Assembly (NCBI RefSeq): GCF_027625935.1
Contig: NZ_CP115300.1
Location: 5,146,001 to 5,210,000 of the forward strand
Origin: Streptomyces camelliae
Lineage (GTDB): Bacteria; Actinomycetota; Actinomycetes; Streptomycetales; Streptomycetaceae
DNA: 64,000 nt
Direction: 5' to 3'
Shown here: one piece after another, positions 16,535 through 24,902 of the stretch
Layout of the letters: each line of letters starts with the position of its first letter
Numbering within the stretch: position 1 is the stretch's first letter
Translations under genes and position numbers: made by a program
The notes under the pieces: model-generated
Seen by the model: the letters and a program-made list of their open reading frames with translations, nothing else
Database searches by the model: none
What the model was told of the DNA's origin: nothing

Positions 16535-17976
16535 GCGAGGCCGACCGGTTCGAGGCACACGACGAGCACGAGGGAGATGGGGGAGGAGAGGGGTACGGAG
16601 GACACGAGGGGGATGGCGATGACCGCGGTCCGAGTGGTCCGGGCGTGCCCGGCGGCCCCGGCGGCCCCGGCGGTCCCGTCGGGAACGGGCACTCTGGTGA
16701 GGGCGATGGCGGCGGCTCCGGGCAGGTGCCGTCCGGTTCCGGTACGCCCGAGCCGGACCGGCCGCGCATACCGACGCCCCGTGCCTCCGTGGAGGACGGC
16801 GGTCGCCTGCTGCCCGGCCTCGCCGATCTGGGAGAGGCGGTGCCCGTGCCGCTCGACCTGCCGCACGACGTCCTGAAGTCGCTGCTCGGGGCCTGGGCGC
16901 TGGCCGCCTGCTCGGCGGCGGAGACCGCGGCCGTCGAGGACCACCTGGGCTCCTGCGGGGCTTGCGCCGACGAGGCCCGCCGGCTGCGCGAGGCCGTCGG
17001 CCTGCTGCACCAGCCGGAGAGCCTCGACCTGGACCCGGGGCTGCGCACCCGCGTCCTGGAGGCCTGCCTGGACCGCCGGCCGCCGCGCATCCCGCTGCCG
17101 GCCTGGGCGGCGCCGTACGACGCCGAGGCCGCGCGGCTGGACGCCCTGCTGCAGGACTTCGGGGACGCCGAGTGGCACTCGCCGGTACGGCTGCGCTGGT
17201 TCGAGGGCGACGAGCCGACGAGCCGTCGTACGACCGTGGCCGGTGTGATCGCCCACCTGCTGTCGGTGGACGGGCTGATCGCGCTCACGCTCGGCCTGGA
17301 GGACCCGCTGGCCGAGATCACCGGCATGCAGGGCATCGATGCGGAGGGCCCGGCGGAACGCTCGGAAGCCTTCTGGCGGACCTCCCACTTCCCGCCGACC
17401 CGCTCGGTGCGCGGGCCCTGGCGGGAGCAGAGCCACAGCCTGGTCCGCACGGTGGCCTTCACCGGCAGCCACGCGGGCGGACTCCCGGTGTCGTACGGCG
17501 ACTTCTCGCTTCCGCTGCACGACGCGATGCTGGACCGGGCCTTCGAGTGCTGGGTGCATGCCGAGGACATTGCGGAGGCGGTCGACTATCCCTACGAGCC
17601 GCCCGCGCCGCGCCACCTGAACAAGATGATCGACCTCGCGGCCCGCATGCTCCCGACCGCGCTCGCCGAGCGGCGCCGCACGGGCCGCTCCGCGCCGGGC
17701 GGGACCCCGCACCTGGTCGCGGCGGGCGCGCCCGGCCGCAGCCTGCGCCTGGAGATCGAGGGCGCGGCGGGCGGTGAGTGGCTGATCCCGCTGGACTCCC
17801 CGGCGGCGGTGGGCTCGGCGGAATTCGAGGTGGCTCATGTCGCCCTGGACGGCGTGGAGTTCTGCCGCCTGGCCGCCGGACACATCCCACCGGAGGAGGC
17901 GGCAGCGGGCCAGGTCGGCGACCGGCAGGCGATCAGGGACGTGCTGTTCGCGACGGCGGGGTTGAGCCGGATGTGA
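16531..17976 (+). CDS. Zinc-binding anti-sigma factor fused to a maleylpyruvate isomerase-like domain
   Basis: 481 aa, translationally coupled to the sigma gene. Residues 1-100 are low-complexity Gly/Asp/Pro. A ZAS-type anti-sigma motif follows with His138, Cys142 and Cys145 (HLGSCGAC) and an upstream Cys in AACSAAE. From about residue 190 comes a large domain of the mycothiol-dependent maleylpyruvate isomerase/DinB-like class (AAPYDAEAARLDALLQDF, TTVAGVIAHLLSVDGLIAL, FECWVHAEDIAEAV). In Streptomyces this domain pairing marks soluble, redox- or thiol-sensing anti-sigma factors; that sensing role is inference. No transmembrane helix is seen. Confidence 0.85.
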   Translation: MSEADRFEAHDEHEGDGGGEGYGGHEGDGDDRGPSGPGVPGGPGGPGGPVGNGHSGEGDGGGSGQVPSGSGTPEPDRPRIPTPRASVEDGGRLLPGLADLGEAVPVPLDLPHDVLKSLLGAWALAACSAAETAAVEDHLGSCGACADEARRLREAVGLLHQPESLDLDPGLRTRVLEACLDRRPPRIPLPAWAAPYDAEAARLDALLQDFGDAEWHSPVRLRWFEGDEPTSRRTTVAGVIAHLLSVDGLIALTLGLEDPLAEITGMQGIDAEGPAERSEAFWRTSHFPPTRSVRGPWREQSHSLVRTVAFTGSHAGGLPVSYGDFSLPLHDAMLDRAFECWVHAEDIAEAVDYPYEPPAPRHLNKMIDLAARMLPTALAERRRTGRSAPGGTPHLVAAGAPGRSLRLEIEGAAGGEWLIPLDSPAAVGSAEFEVAHVALDGVEFCRLAAGHIPPEEAAAGQVGDRQAIRDVLFATAGLSRM

Positions 17977-18229
17977 CCGTGCTCTCGGCGATCACGCCGA
18001 CGCACTCACCGAGTGCCATGTGCAAGGGGGGTACGAAGGCGGCGAGTTCGGCGTCGGAGGCGTTGTCCGCGTCCAGTACGGCGCCCACGACGGCGAGCAG
18101 GGTGGCAGCTGACGTGAGTGCGTGAGCGTCGGCGAGTGCGTCGAGGCAGCCACCGGGCCGCGTGACCGCGTAGGTCTCCTTGCCGGTGGCCGGGTCGACG
18201 CCGAGGCTGCGCAGGCGCGACGCGCTCAT
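17933..18229 (-). CDS. Small hypothetical protein, second gene of a coupled pair
   Basis: 98 aa from ATG 18229 (MSASRLRSLGVDPATGKET). The start overlaps the stop of the upstream small gene (TATGA), and the 3' end overlaps the last 44 bp of the anti-sigma gene on the other strand. The sequence is helical, with LADAHALTSAATLLAVVGAVLD. No known domain. Such small genes often sit opposite KorSA/GntR regulators in Streptomyces, which fits a remnant or cargo of an integrative element. Confidence 0.6.
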   Translation of the reverse strand: MSASRLRSLGVDPATGKETYAVTRPGGCLDALADAHALTSAATLLAVVGAVLDADNASDAELAAFVPPLHMALGECVGVIAESTVTSGSTPPSRTARP

Positions 18230-18456
18230 ACGGCGACCTCGCACGGGACGGCGTAGTCCTGGCCCATGGTCGCCAGTACGGCTGCCCGGCGCCGTTCGCG
18301 TTGCAGGCGCCGTCGGTCGAGTTCCTCGCGTTCGCGTTCCCACAGGGTGACGTAGGGCCGGACGAGGGGCTGGCCGTCGGCGAGGACGACGGGCAGGGGC
18401 GGCTTGACGGGCCTGGGCGGCAGGGGCGCAGGTCGACTCCAGTTCAGTCGGCTCAG
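18226..18456 (-). CDS. Small hypothetical protein lacking a canonical start codon
   Basis: The frame encodes 76 residues ending REREELDRRRLQRERRRAAV...VPCEVAV, with an Arg/Glu-rich helix. It is coupled to the next gene by an ATGA overlap. Upstream of the highly coding part there is no ATG, GTG or TTG before an in-frame TAG; the best candidate is CTG at 18456 (L-S-R-L-N-W-S-R-P). Either CTG initiates, or the start has been lost by mutation and the gene is dead. Confidence 0.5.
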   Translation of the reverse strand: MSRLNWSRPAPLPPRPVKPPLPVVLADGQPLVRPYVTLWEREREELDRRRLQRERRRAAVLATMGQDYAVPCEVAV

Positions 18457-18518
18457 GCCCTGGCGAGGAAGTAGCCGCTTCCCGCCGGGGCCGATCGCTT
18501 TCGTGGGAGCAGGCTAGC

Positions 18519-18540
18519 GTAGATAACCGTGGATAACTAC
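18519..18540. promoter_or_regulatory. Candidate operator of the GntR regulator
   Basis: GTAGATAACCGTGGATAACTAC has dyad ends GTAG/CTAC and a direct repeat of GATAAC at 10-bp spacing (18522-18527, 18532-18537). It lies between the GntR gene and the divergent small genes, the classic position for autoregulation. Confidence 0.5.
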
Positions 18541-18578
18541 GGATGCGCGGAAAGCCATGGTCACCCAGGCTGAAGGTC

Positions 18579-18839
18579 ATGGACCTTGATCGCACGCGCC
18601 CACTCTGGCGGCAGATCGCAGGGGAGATCATCCGGCGCATCAAGGACGGCACGTATCCTCCGGGCAGCCGCGTGCCGTCCACTCTGGAGATCGCCCAGGA
18701 GTTCGGCGTGGTGAACGCGACCGCGGCGAAGGCCATGAGGCATGTGCGAGAGCAGGGCTGGACTCGTGGCGAGGTCGGCCTGGGGACTTTCGTCGCCGAC
18801 CCTCTGCCACCCGCAGCCGAAGAAACGCCGGCCTCCTGA
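18579..18839 (+). CDS. GntR-family regulator (KorSA-like)
   Basis: 86 aa, essentially only a GntR winged helix: PLWRQIAGEIIRRIKDGTYPPGSRVPSTLEIAQEFGVVNATAAKAMRHVREQGW. No effector domain follows, as in the short KorSA-type regulators of Streptomyces integrative elements. The ATG at 18579 (MDLDRTRPLW) is preferred to the ATG at 18543, because the latter would directly abut the operator. Confidence 0.85.
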   Translation: MDLDRTRPLWRQIAGEIIRRIKDGTYPPGSRVPSTLEIAQEFGVVNATAAKAMRHVREQGWTRGEVGLGTFVADPLPPAAEETPAS

Positions 18840-18847
18840 ACGCAGCT

Positions 18848-19978
18848 TCATCGGGCCGGGCCGAGTACCTCGTCGGCGCTGCGCGGCTCTGTGCGTGACT
18901 GCTGGTTGAGCTTGTGGCGCGCGATGGAGGAGTGCCGGTAGACCTCTTTGCGGGCCCGCATGATGTTGCCCAGGGGGGCGTGCTCGGCGGTGACCCGCCA
19001 GGGAGTGAAGGACAGTGAGTCCATCTTCTCCAGGTTTTCCGGGCCGGAGATGTCCTGCTGCGGCAGCCGTAGCTTGGCCACGGTGACGGGCGGCGAGAGC
19101 TTCTCGGGCCACTCCACGGTGGTGTCCTCCACCGGCATGCGCTCCAGGTCGGTGCAGAGCTGGACCTGGATGTCGAAGGCGTAGGGCCGCTCCTGCAACT
19201 CGGCCTCCAACGCCGGTCGGAAGACCTCCGCCGCCGAGGTCGGGTCGATGTCCCGCCGGACCACCGCGGCGGCGGAGGGCGGGTCGGGGGTGATGCGCAC
19301 CTTGGCGATGTAGTCCCCGTGCCGGACCGCACCCATCGTCCAGTAGCTCGACAGCAGTACGTTTGCCGGAGCGGTCTTCGACAGACGCAGGAAGGCCAGG
19401 AACTCGTCCCACGCCCAGTTGTCCTGGTCCAGCGTTCCCTTTCCGGTCACGAACTCGGTGAAGAAGCGATGTGCTCCGGGCCGGCCCTGCGAGAAGTAGG
19501 CCGGCGCGTCGAGGAACAGCTCCTGGATGAACAGGTAGTGCTCGACCGTGTTGCAGAAGAAGATCGGTCCGTTGATGTTGGCGTAGTCGAAGGTGCCCGT
19601 GTCCGGTTCGTCTTCCAGCAGGGTCGGACCGGGGATGTCGAACATCTTCAGCGCCAGTCCGGTGGCGGCGCCCAGTCGCGCGTCGGCTCCGGCGTGGGGC
19701 GAGCCGTTGGAGAAGCGGATGAGCGCGTCGTGGGTTCCCGGGGTCGCGTAGATCCCCTGGGCGTACTCGGCGGGGAGCCCGTCCAGGATCTCCACTTGCC
19801 CCCGGACCAGCCCGTAGCCCTTGGCATGGGCGTCGCGGAGGGCCCGTCCGGTGCCACCGGCCTCGACCGACTCGGTGATGTATTTCTCGGTCTTTGCGAT
19901 CACCGTCTGCAGGCTCTCGTCGAAGTGCGGATCGTCGTCTTCGATGTCCGGTGTGTAGCGGACGAACTGTGCTGCCAT
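18848..19978 (-). CDS. Catalase-like heme-binding protein
   Basis: 376 aa from ATG 19978 (MAAQFVRYTPDIEDDDP), third gene of a DyP operon. It belongs to the catalase-related family of small bacterial proteins with the catalase core but divergent ends. Recognisable parts are GTGRALRDAHAKGYGLVRGQ, LIRFSNGSPHAGADARLGAATGLALKMFD (core with the NG-S segment) and FDYANINGPIFFCN. The usual catalase distal His/Asn arrangement and the proximal Tyr signature are not obvious, so true H2O2 dismutation is uncertain; members may use lipid or organic peroxides. Ends 9 bp from the GntR gene, convergently. Confidence 0.75.
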   Translation of the reverse strand: MAAQFVRYTPDIEDDDPHFDESLQTVIAKTEKYITESVEAGGTGRALRDAHAKGYGLVRGQVEILDGLPAEYAQGIYATPGTHDALIRFSNGSPHAGADARLGAATGLALKMFDIPGPTLLEDEPDTGTFDYANINGPIFFCNTVEHYLFIQELFLDAPAYFSQGRPGAHRFFTEFVTGKGTLDQDNWAWDEFLAFLRLSKTAPANVLLSSYWTMGAVRHGDYIAKVRITPDPPSAAAVVRRDIDPTSAAEVFRPALEAELQERPYAFDIQVQLCTDLERMPVEDTTVEWPEKLSPPVTVAKLRLPQQDISGPENLEKMDSLSFTPWRVTAEHAPLGNIMRARKEVYRHSSIARHKLNQQSRTEPRSADEVLGPAR

Positions 19979-20035
19979 GACTCCGACCTCTCCTCTCAGA
20001 GACCGTGATCGCACCTCAGCGGCTTGGAACTGCCC

Positions 20036-21388
20036 TCAGCCCTCCAGTTCGGCGAGCCAGCGCAAGGCGCGCAGACCCGGTACGAAGCAGTACTCGCCGC
20101 CTCGGGTGACCACGAAGCTGGGCAGGTTCTGCAGGCGACGCCGGACCGGCTTCTCCGGGATGGTGACGGTGCCGGTTCCGCCGTGATGCCCGGCCACCGG
20201 GTCCTGCTCGCCGGGATAGCCGATGAAGTTGCCGTCGTTGACCCATTCGGCCTTGATGAACTCGAACTGCCTTTCCAGGTGGGCTCCGAGGAAGACCCCG
20301 ACCAGGCCGCGGTCGGCGCCGTCGTCCTCCAGCACGCCCTCGGGCAGCGGCGGGCCGTAGGTGGTGCCGCGGCGGATGAGACGGTGCATGCGTGCGTCGC
20401 CGATGATGGTGGAATCACGGGGGTTGGTGCGCCGGATGTGCGCACTGGCGGGGCACCGGTACCCCCGGTCGTCGTTCTCCCGGTACAGGAAGTTGTTGAC
20501 GCGCTGCGGGTCGGCCGCCAGCTCCGGATCGTCATGCTCCGGCGTCAGCGTCAGCGGCGCCCCGCTGGGCCAGCGCCCGACCATCTTCGCCGCCAGACGT
20601 GCCTCCTCCTCTGCGCTGGAGCTGTTCGCGCGCAGGTAACGGCGCCAGGCCGCCACGTTGGTGTGGATCTTGCGGACGGCTGCGTAGGTGCCGTTGCGCC
20701 CCAGCACCTCGGGTTCGGGCATGGGCGGGAGGCTGCCGGTTTCGTCGGGGTAGCCGAGGATGAACTCGCCGGCCTTGATGGGAGCTTCCTGCGGGTTGGA
20801 GCCCGGCAGTCCGACACCCTCGATGTTCGGATGGCTGATGCCGTCACGGAACCCGAAGGTGGTGCGGCCGGTCGGGAGCTGACGGACCTCCTGCTGCCAG
20901 ATCACCTGGACACCGGGGGTGTCCTCGTAGGCGACACGAGCCCGCTTCAGCTCCCTGTCCAGCTGCGCCGCATCGGAGGAGAGGGCGCTCAACGCGATGT
21001 GGACATCACCCGTTCCGAACGGTGCCTCCCAGTGGGCCGGCGCACTCTCGCCCACGTCTCCGATCAGCTCCGCCCGGGCGGCCATGCCCGCACGGAACGC
21101 CTGCGGAAAGCTGTCCAGCGACTCCTGCGGCACCCCCAGGGCCCTCAGTCCCTGGTAGGTGAACGCCACAGCCACCCAGGCTTCCCCGCTCCGGTCCGCG
21201 TCGGGCAGACCACCCGAGGTCACCGGGAGCAGCCGGCGCAGCAGGGCGCGCCCGGCGTGACGGTCGTCGACGCGCAGGAAGATGAACTTTCCCTCGTACG
21301 GGACGGGCCGTGGACGCAGGGCCCCGCTCTGGACGTCGTCGATCTCGACACGCACACCGGTCGCGCCGCTGCTGTCCGCAGGTTTCAT
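20036..21388 (-). CDS. DyP-type heme peroxidase
   Basis: 450-aa dye-decolourising peroxidase. The ATG at 21388 (MKPADSSGATG) has GGAGG upstream. The hallmark GFRDG is present at residues 179-183 (catalytic Asp182) within TTFGFRDGISHPNIEGVG; a C-terminal half with ARMHRLIRRGTTYG and GVFLGAHLERQFEFIKAEWVND follows. No twin-arginine signal is present, so it is probably cytoplasmic. Downstream and in the same direction is the catalase-like gene, and 30 bp upstream a 196-aa unknown gene, forming an operon for peroxide or organic substrate oxidation. Confidence 0.92.
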   Translation of the reverse strand: MKPADSSGATGVRVEIDDVQSGALRPRPVPYEGKFIFLRVDDRHAGRALLRRLLPVTSGGLPDADRSGEAWVAVAFTYQGLRALGVPQESLDSFPQAFRAGMAARAELIGDVGESAPAHWEAPFGTGDVHIALSALSSDAAQLDRELKRARVAYEDTPGVQVIWQQEVRQLPTGRTTFGFRDGISHPNIEGVGLPGSNPQEAPIKAGEFILGYPDETGSLPPMPEPEVLGRNGTYAAVRKIHTNVAAWRRYLRANSSSAEEEARLAAKMVGRWPSGAPLTLTPEHDDPELAADPQRVNNFLYRENDDRGYRCPASAHIRRTNPRDSTIIGDARMHRLIRRGTTYGPPLPEGVLEDDGADRGLVGVFLGAHLERQFEFIKAEWVNDGNFIGYPGEQDPVAGHHGGTGTVTIPEKPVRRRLQNLPSFVVTRGGEYCFVPGLRALRWLAELEG

Positions 21389-21418
21389 GATCGCTTGTGC
21401 CTCCACATCGTCCGGGCT

Positions 21419-22009
21419 CTAGGCCGAGGCTTCCTCCAGCAGCTTCTGGAAGGCAGGCGTGGCCACCAACTCCGCGTTGGCCGGGTTCTCCAGCGCCGCG
21501 CGGAACTCGGCGGTGTCCAGCACCTCCTGGAACGCTTCGTCCACGCGCTGGTCCTTGTAGATCTGCTGAACGGTCAGATCGGGATAGGCGCTGACGAAGA
21601 CCCCCGCGGGCGCCTGGTGGGCGACGAACCAGTCCTTCACCCCTGGATCCTTGACGCCGGGGAACCCCACGCTGTGCGAGAAGACCTTGTCGAAGCGCTC
21701 CCCGACCACTGTCTTGGCGAAGTCGTCGATGTAGGTGTCCCAAGAGCCGTCGAAGACGCTGGCGAACATGAACCGGGTGTCGTTGTCGAAGATCACATGC
21801 CGTGCGTCATGCAGGGTGCCGATCTGGCGCACCGCCGCGTGGACCCTCTCGTCATCCGCCGTGTCGGCCATCGCGGCGAGATCCTCACGCAACGCGTCCG
21901 CATGGCCCGGCTTGATCTCGGTGAAGACGGTGAACTCGCTGCAGACCCCATCCGACTTGCCTGGCCGCTCGGGGTGCGCTGACCGGCCTGCACCTGTCGT
22001 CGCAGTCAT
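21419..22009 (-). CDS. Unknown protein, first gene of the DyP operon
   Basis: 196 aa from ATG 22009, with an excellent GGAGGG 7 nt upstream. Not recognised. It has FTVFTEIKPGHADALREDLAAM, then ARHVIFDNDTRFMFASVFDGSWDTYIDDF, which resembles ferredoxin-like (EthD/dimeric alpha-beta barrel) half-domains, the same fold class as DyP peroxidases. A second helical half contains LTVQQIYKDQRVDEAFQEVLD. Its conserved position in front of DyP suggests an accessory or partner role; this is inference. Confidence 0.7.
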   Translation of the reverse strand: MTATTGAGRSAHPERPGKSDGVCSEFTVFTEIKPGHADALREDLAAMADTADDERVHAAVRQIGTLHDARHVIFDNDTRFMFASVFDGSWDTYIDDFAKTVVGERFDKVFSHSVGFPGVKDPGVKDWFVAHQAPAGVFVSAYPDLTVQQIYKDQRVDEAFQEVLDTAEFRAALENPANAELVATPAFQKLLEEASA

Positions 22010-22306
22010 CGTGAAACCCTCCTGCCACGGATCGGTGCGAGGGTCGCCCAGCACCCGAACATGGGACGCCATCGCCCTCACATGCCCATGCTCACCGCGG
22101 ATGCGGCGCCTCGCATCCTCAGCCCCGGCCGATGCGGTCGCCCGGGACGGCATCGGAGCGGGCGGTGCAGGCCAGGCCAGGAGCCCTCGCGTCCCGAGAA
22201 GCTCCCGAGGACAGATCCGGCCAGGCACAGGAAGATGGAAGCGGTGGGACGTGCCAAGTACGCCGCCGTCGCCACACCCGCTCCACTGGATCGCCACCCG
22301 GAGGCA

Positions 22307-22990
22307 ACCATGGGCGCAGTCCTCGGTGACGTGCTGGGTTTCGCGGCGGCCGTCGCGGTCAGTCCGCTCCCGATCATCGCCGTCATCCTCATACTCGCCA
22401 CGCCCCGAGGGCGGCTCAACGGCGTCCTCTTCACCGTCGGCTGGATCCTGGGACTCGCGGTACTGGGCGCGGTGATGCTGGCGATCGCCTCCCCGGCCGG
22501 CGCCTCCGCCCACAAGCATCCGGCCACCTGGGTGGGAGCGCTCAAGCTCGCTCTGGGCGTGATCCTCGTCCTCTTCGGCGCCCGGCAGTGGCGCCGACGC
22601 CCCAGGGATTCCTCGCAGGCCCAGCTGCCGAAGTGGATGGGCGCGATCGACCGCCTCACGCCGGTCAAGGTGTTCGCACTCGGGCTGGCCTTGGCCGCGC
22701 TCAACGCCAAGAACGCACCGCTGACGATCGCCGCGGGCGCCGCGATCGGCTCAGCAGGACTGCCGGTCGGGCAGCAGATCGCATCGCTGGCCATCTTCGT
22801 CCTGATCGCCACCCTTGGTCTGCTGGCCCCGCTGGGAGTTTTCCTCCTCGGGGGAGAGCGCGCCAAGACCACGCTCGCCAACTGGAAAGAGTGGGCAGCT
22901 CAGCACAATGTCGCTGTGATGGCCGTCCTGTTCTTCGTGCTCGGGGTGAAGCTGCTCGGAGACGGCATCTCCATCCTCACCTCCGGCTGA
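22307..22990 (+). CDS. GAP-family membrane protein (Sap, LysE-like fold)
   Basis: 227-aa integral membrane protein with about six helices: VLGFAAAVAVSPLPIIAVILIL, GVLFTVGWILGLAVLGAVML, WVGALKLALGVILVLFG, VFALGLALAALNAKN, LAIFVLIATLGLLAPLGVFLL, and AVLFFVLGVKLLGDGI. The ATG at 22307 has GGAGG 6 nt upstream. The family (sulfolipid-1-addressing protein, Sap) exports lipids in mycobacteria; the substrate here is unknown. It is divergent from the DyP operon, with an 18-bp inverted repeat GATGCG-6-CGCATC at 22100-22117 between them. Confidence 0.85.
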   Translation, partial: TMGAVLGDVLGFAAAVAVSPLPIIAVILILATPRGRLNGVLFTVGWILGLAVLGAVMLAIASPAGASAHKHPATWVGALKLALGVILVLFGARQWRRRPRDSSQAQLPKWMGAIDRLTPVKVFALGLALAALNAKNAPLTIAAGAAIGSAGLPVGQQIASLAIFVLIATLGLLAPLGVFLLGGERAKTTLANWKEWAAQHNVAVMAVLFFVLGVKLLGDGISILTSG

Positions 22991-23036
22991 GAAAGATCGA
23001 GCAGACGAAGCGACCGAGTGGATGGCAATGTAATAG

Positions 23037-23440
23037 TCAGTCGGCAATCTCTGACCATACGGTCGCCTGAGCCATTACACCCGTGCTGAAGCTGTCGCTC
23101 GTCGATGTGATGGTCAGGACAGCGATGCGCCCGGCCTGCGTCTTGAGGCAGATCACTGTGCCCTTCTGAACTTCGACCATCCAGACGCCCTGAGTCGAGA
23201 TCAGGTCAGAACATGCCTGCCGAGTCGGCATTTTCTGCCCCTGCCACACCGCGAGGTTGACTGCCGAGCTGTCTTTCGTGGGTCCTGGGCGGATCAATGA
23301 GTCCAAGTACGACATCCGCCGAAAGGTCGTCCCTCTTCGGTGGGTTGTAGTCCAGCTGCGGACCGGACTCGACCTTGCCAACTGAACGGAACCGCAAATA
23401 CCGAGCGAAGTACCGCCACATCGCCAACCACCTCAACACG
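23037..23440 (-). pseudogene. Frameshifted C-terminal remnant of a secreted-type protein
   Basis: Two minus-strand frames look like one broken domain. An upstream piece reads GKVESGPQLDYNPPKRDDL (around 23300-23400), and after a frame change the piece ending at 23037 reads NLAVWQGQKMPTRQACSDL, then GTVICLKTQAGRIAVLTI and a terminal ATVWSE. This resembles the C-terminal beta domain found at the end of several Streptomyces secreted or membrane proteins. No intact start or N-terminal part exists. Base composition is less GC-rich than the neighbours. Confidence 0.5.
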
Positions 23441-23590
23441 GAGATCTCTACGGCTGCGTGGTCCCCGGACCATCTACCCTTCTCCGACAGCTTTCAAGGC
23501 ACGCTCGACCTGCTGCTTCGAGTGCTGTTGGCTGCGGTGAATGGCCTTGGGGCAGAAGCGGAACAGGACAGCGATACTGTCCAGAACTGA
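23375..23590 (+). CDS. Doubtful 71-codon ORF in an atypical region
   Basis: A TTG-started frame (MPTERNRKYRAKYRHIANHL...) with low-GC codons for this genome. It overlaps the pseudogene on the other strand and matches no family I know. It may be a remnant or chance. Confidence 0.2.
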   Translation: MPTERNRKYRAKYRHIANHLNTEISTAAWSPDHLPFSDSFQGTLDLLLRVLLAAVNGLGAEAEQDSDTVQN

Positions 23591-23639
23591 CGATCACCGT
23601 TGACACCTGCTCGGTGATCGCGGTCCCTGCGTGTGGTGC

Positions 23640-24356
23640 TCACGCTTTCCCGTCGTCGCTTTCCCGGTCGCCGTCGGCGAGGTGCTCGCCCTGGCGAACG
23701 GGCGCGTGGGCTCCGCAGGGTCGGAAGCGGGCGAGGTATGCCGGGCTTGGGCCGCGGCGCTCGGTCAGGTGGAGGCCGGCGGCGTCGGCGAGCCGGTGCA
23801 GCCGGCCGAAGGGGATCCAGTGCCGGTCGAAGAACTCGCCGATCACCAGCCGCCCGCCTGGTGCCAGCACCCGTGCCGCCTCGCGCAGTACCCGATCCGG
23901 CTCGGGGATCTCGCCGAGCGCGGTCACGGCATATACGGCGTCGAATGTCCCGTCGGCGTAGGGCAGTTCACGTGCGTCCGAGCGGGTGGGCCTGATCGTC
24001 GCCAGGCCGTCGCGCTCGGCGCGGCACATCACGTGGTCGAGCATCTCCTGCTGGATGTCGAGCACATCGAGCCGTCCCTCCGGCCCGAGCTGCGGGGCGA
24101 CGTGCAGCGACTGCAGGCCCGTCCCCGGGCCGATCTCCAGGATCCGCTCCCCCGGCCGCGGTTGCAGTACGGCATCCATCCGGTCGGCTGTCAGGAACGG
24201 CAACGGCACGTCGAGCAGGCCGCGTTGGGCGTACGGATAGGGCGCCGTGTCGCCCAGCCACCAGGCGGCGGCCAACGCGGCGCCCGCGCCGGCGGCGACC
24301 GCCCAGCGGGTCCGGGCCGGGATCGGGGCGACGGCGGCGGTGGTGATGCGGTGCAT
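23640..24356 (-). CDS. Membrane-anchored SAM-dependent methyltransferase
   Basis: 238 aa from ATG 24356 (GGAGA upstream). One N-terminal hydrophobic helix (AVAAGAGAALAAAWWLG) is followed by a class I methyltransferase: ERILEIGPGTGLQSLHVA (motif I), LDVLDIQQEMLDHV, and DGTFDAVYAVTALGEIPEPDRVLREAARVLAPGGRLVIGE. Similar to UbiE/MenG-like enzymes; the substrate is unknown. It lies 66 bp after a four-helix membrane protein gene, probably in one operon, divergent from a two-component system. Confidence 0.85.
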   Translation of the reverse strand: MHRITTAAVAPIPARTRWAVAAGAGAALAAAWWLGDTAPYPYAQRGLLDVPLPFLTADRMDAVLQPRPGERILEIGPGTGLQSLHVAPQLGPEGRLDVLDIQQEMLDHVMCRAERDGLATIRPTRSDARELPYADGTFDAVYAVTALGEIPEPDRVLREAARVLAPGGRLVIGEFFDRHWIPFGRLHRLADAAGLHLTERRGPSPAYLARFRPCGAHAPVRQGEHLADGDRESDDGKA

Positions 24357-24422
24357 GGTGTTCTCCGGTGGATCGATTCGGTTCGTGATCGTTGTTCGTG
24401 GTAGGCGGTCGGGCGGTCGGCG

Positions 24423-24902
24423 TCACGTGTGCCGGCCCAGCGCCCGCAGCGCCAGCCGGCCGCACAGCGCGGCGAGCGGCAGCTCGGCGCCGAGCGCCAT
24501 GGCGACCGCGGTGGCGAAGTCGCCGCCCGGGGCCGCGGTCGTGGTGTCGAACCAGGCGTCCACCACAAGCAGCGTCGCGGTCGCGGCGGCTGCCAGGGCG
24601 TGCCGCCGGTCGCCGCGGGCGGCGAGGAGGCCGGTGGCGATCAGGCCGAGCGCCTCCAGCGCGTCGAGCCCGACCCAGGCAACCGGCCAGTGCGCCGCGG
24701 TCGCGGTGGCCGGCAGGCCGGTGGCCAGCACGTACAGCCACGGCAGCAGGCCGAGCCCGCAGGCGACCAGCAGCCCCCCGGCCCGCCGCATGCCCCGCGC
24801 CGGGCGCGGCTCCTCCACCTCTTCGTGGAGCGGGATGACCTCGGCGCGGTCGAAGCCCTCGGCACCGGCCACTTTCTCATCACACAAGGTCAGTTGACGC
24901 AT
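24423..24902 (-). CDS. Four-helix membrane protein
   Basis: 159 aa from ATG 24902 (GGGGGAAG upstream, MRQLTLCDEKVAG). Predicted helices: GGLLVACGLGLLPWLYVLATGL, VAWVGLDALEALGLIATGLLA, HALAAAATATLLVVDAWFD, AVAMALGAELPLAALCGRLAL. The WxGLDxxE...DxWFD residues inside the membrane region are typical of a small actinobacterial family of unknown function. Upstream partner of the methyltransferase and divergent from the kinase gene at 25074. Confidence 0.75.
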   Translation of the reverse strand: MRQLTLCDEKVAGAEGFDRAEVIPLHEEVEEPRPARGMRRAGGLLVACGLGLLPWLYVLATGLPATATAAHWPVAWVGLDALEALGLIATGLLAARGDRRHALAAAATATLLVVDAWFDTTTAAPGGDFATAVAMALGAELPLAALCGRLALRALGRHT

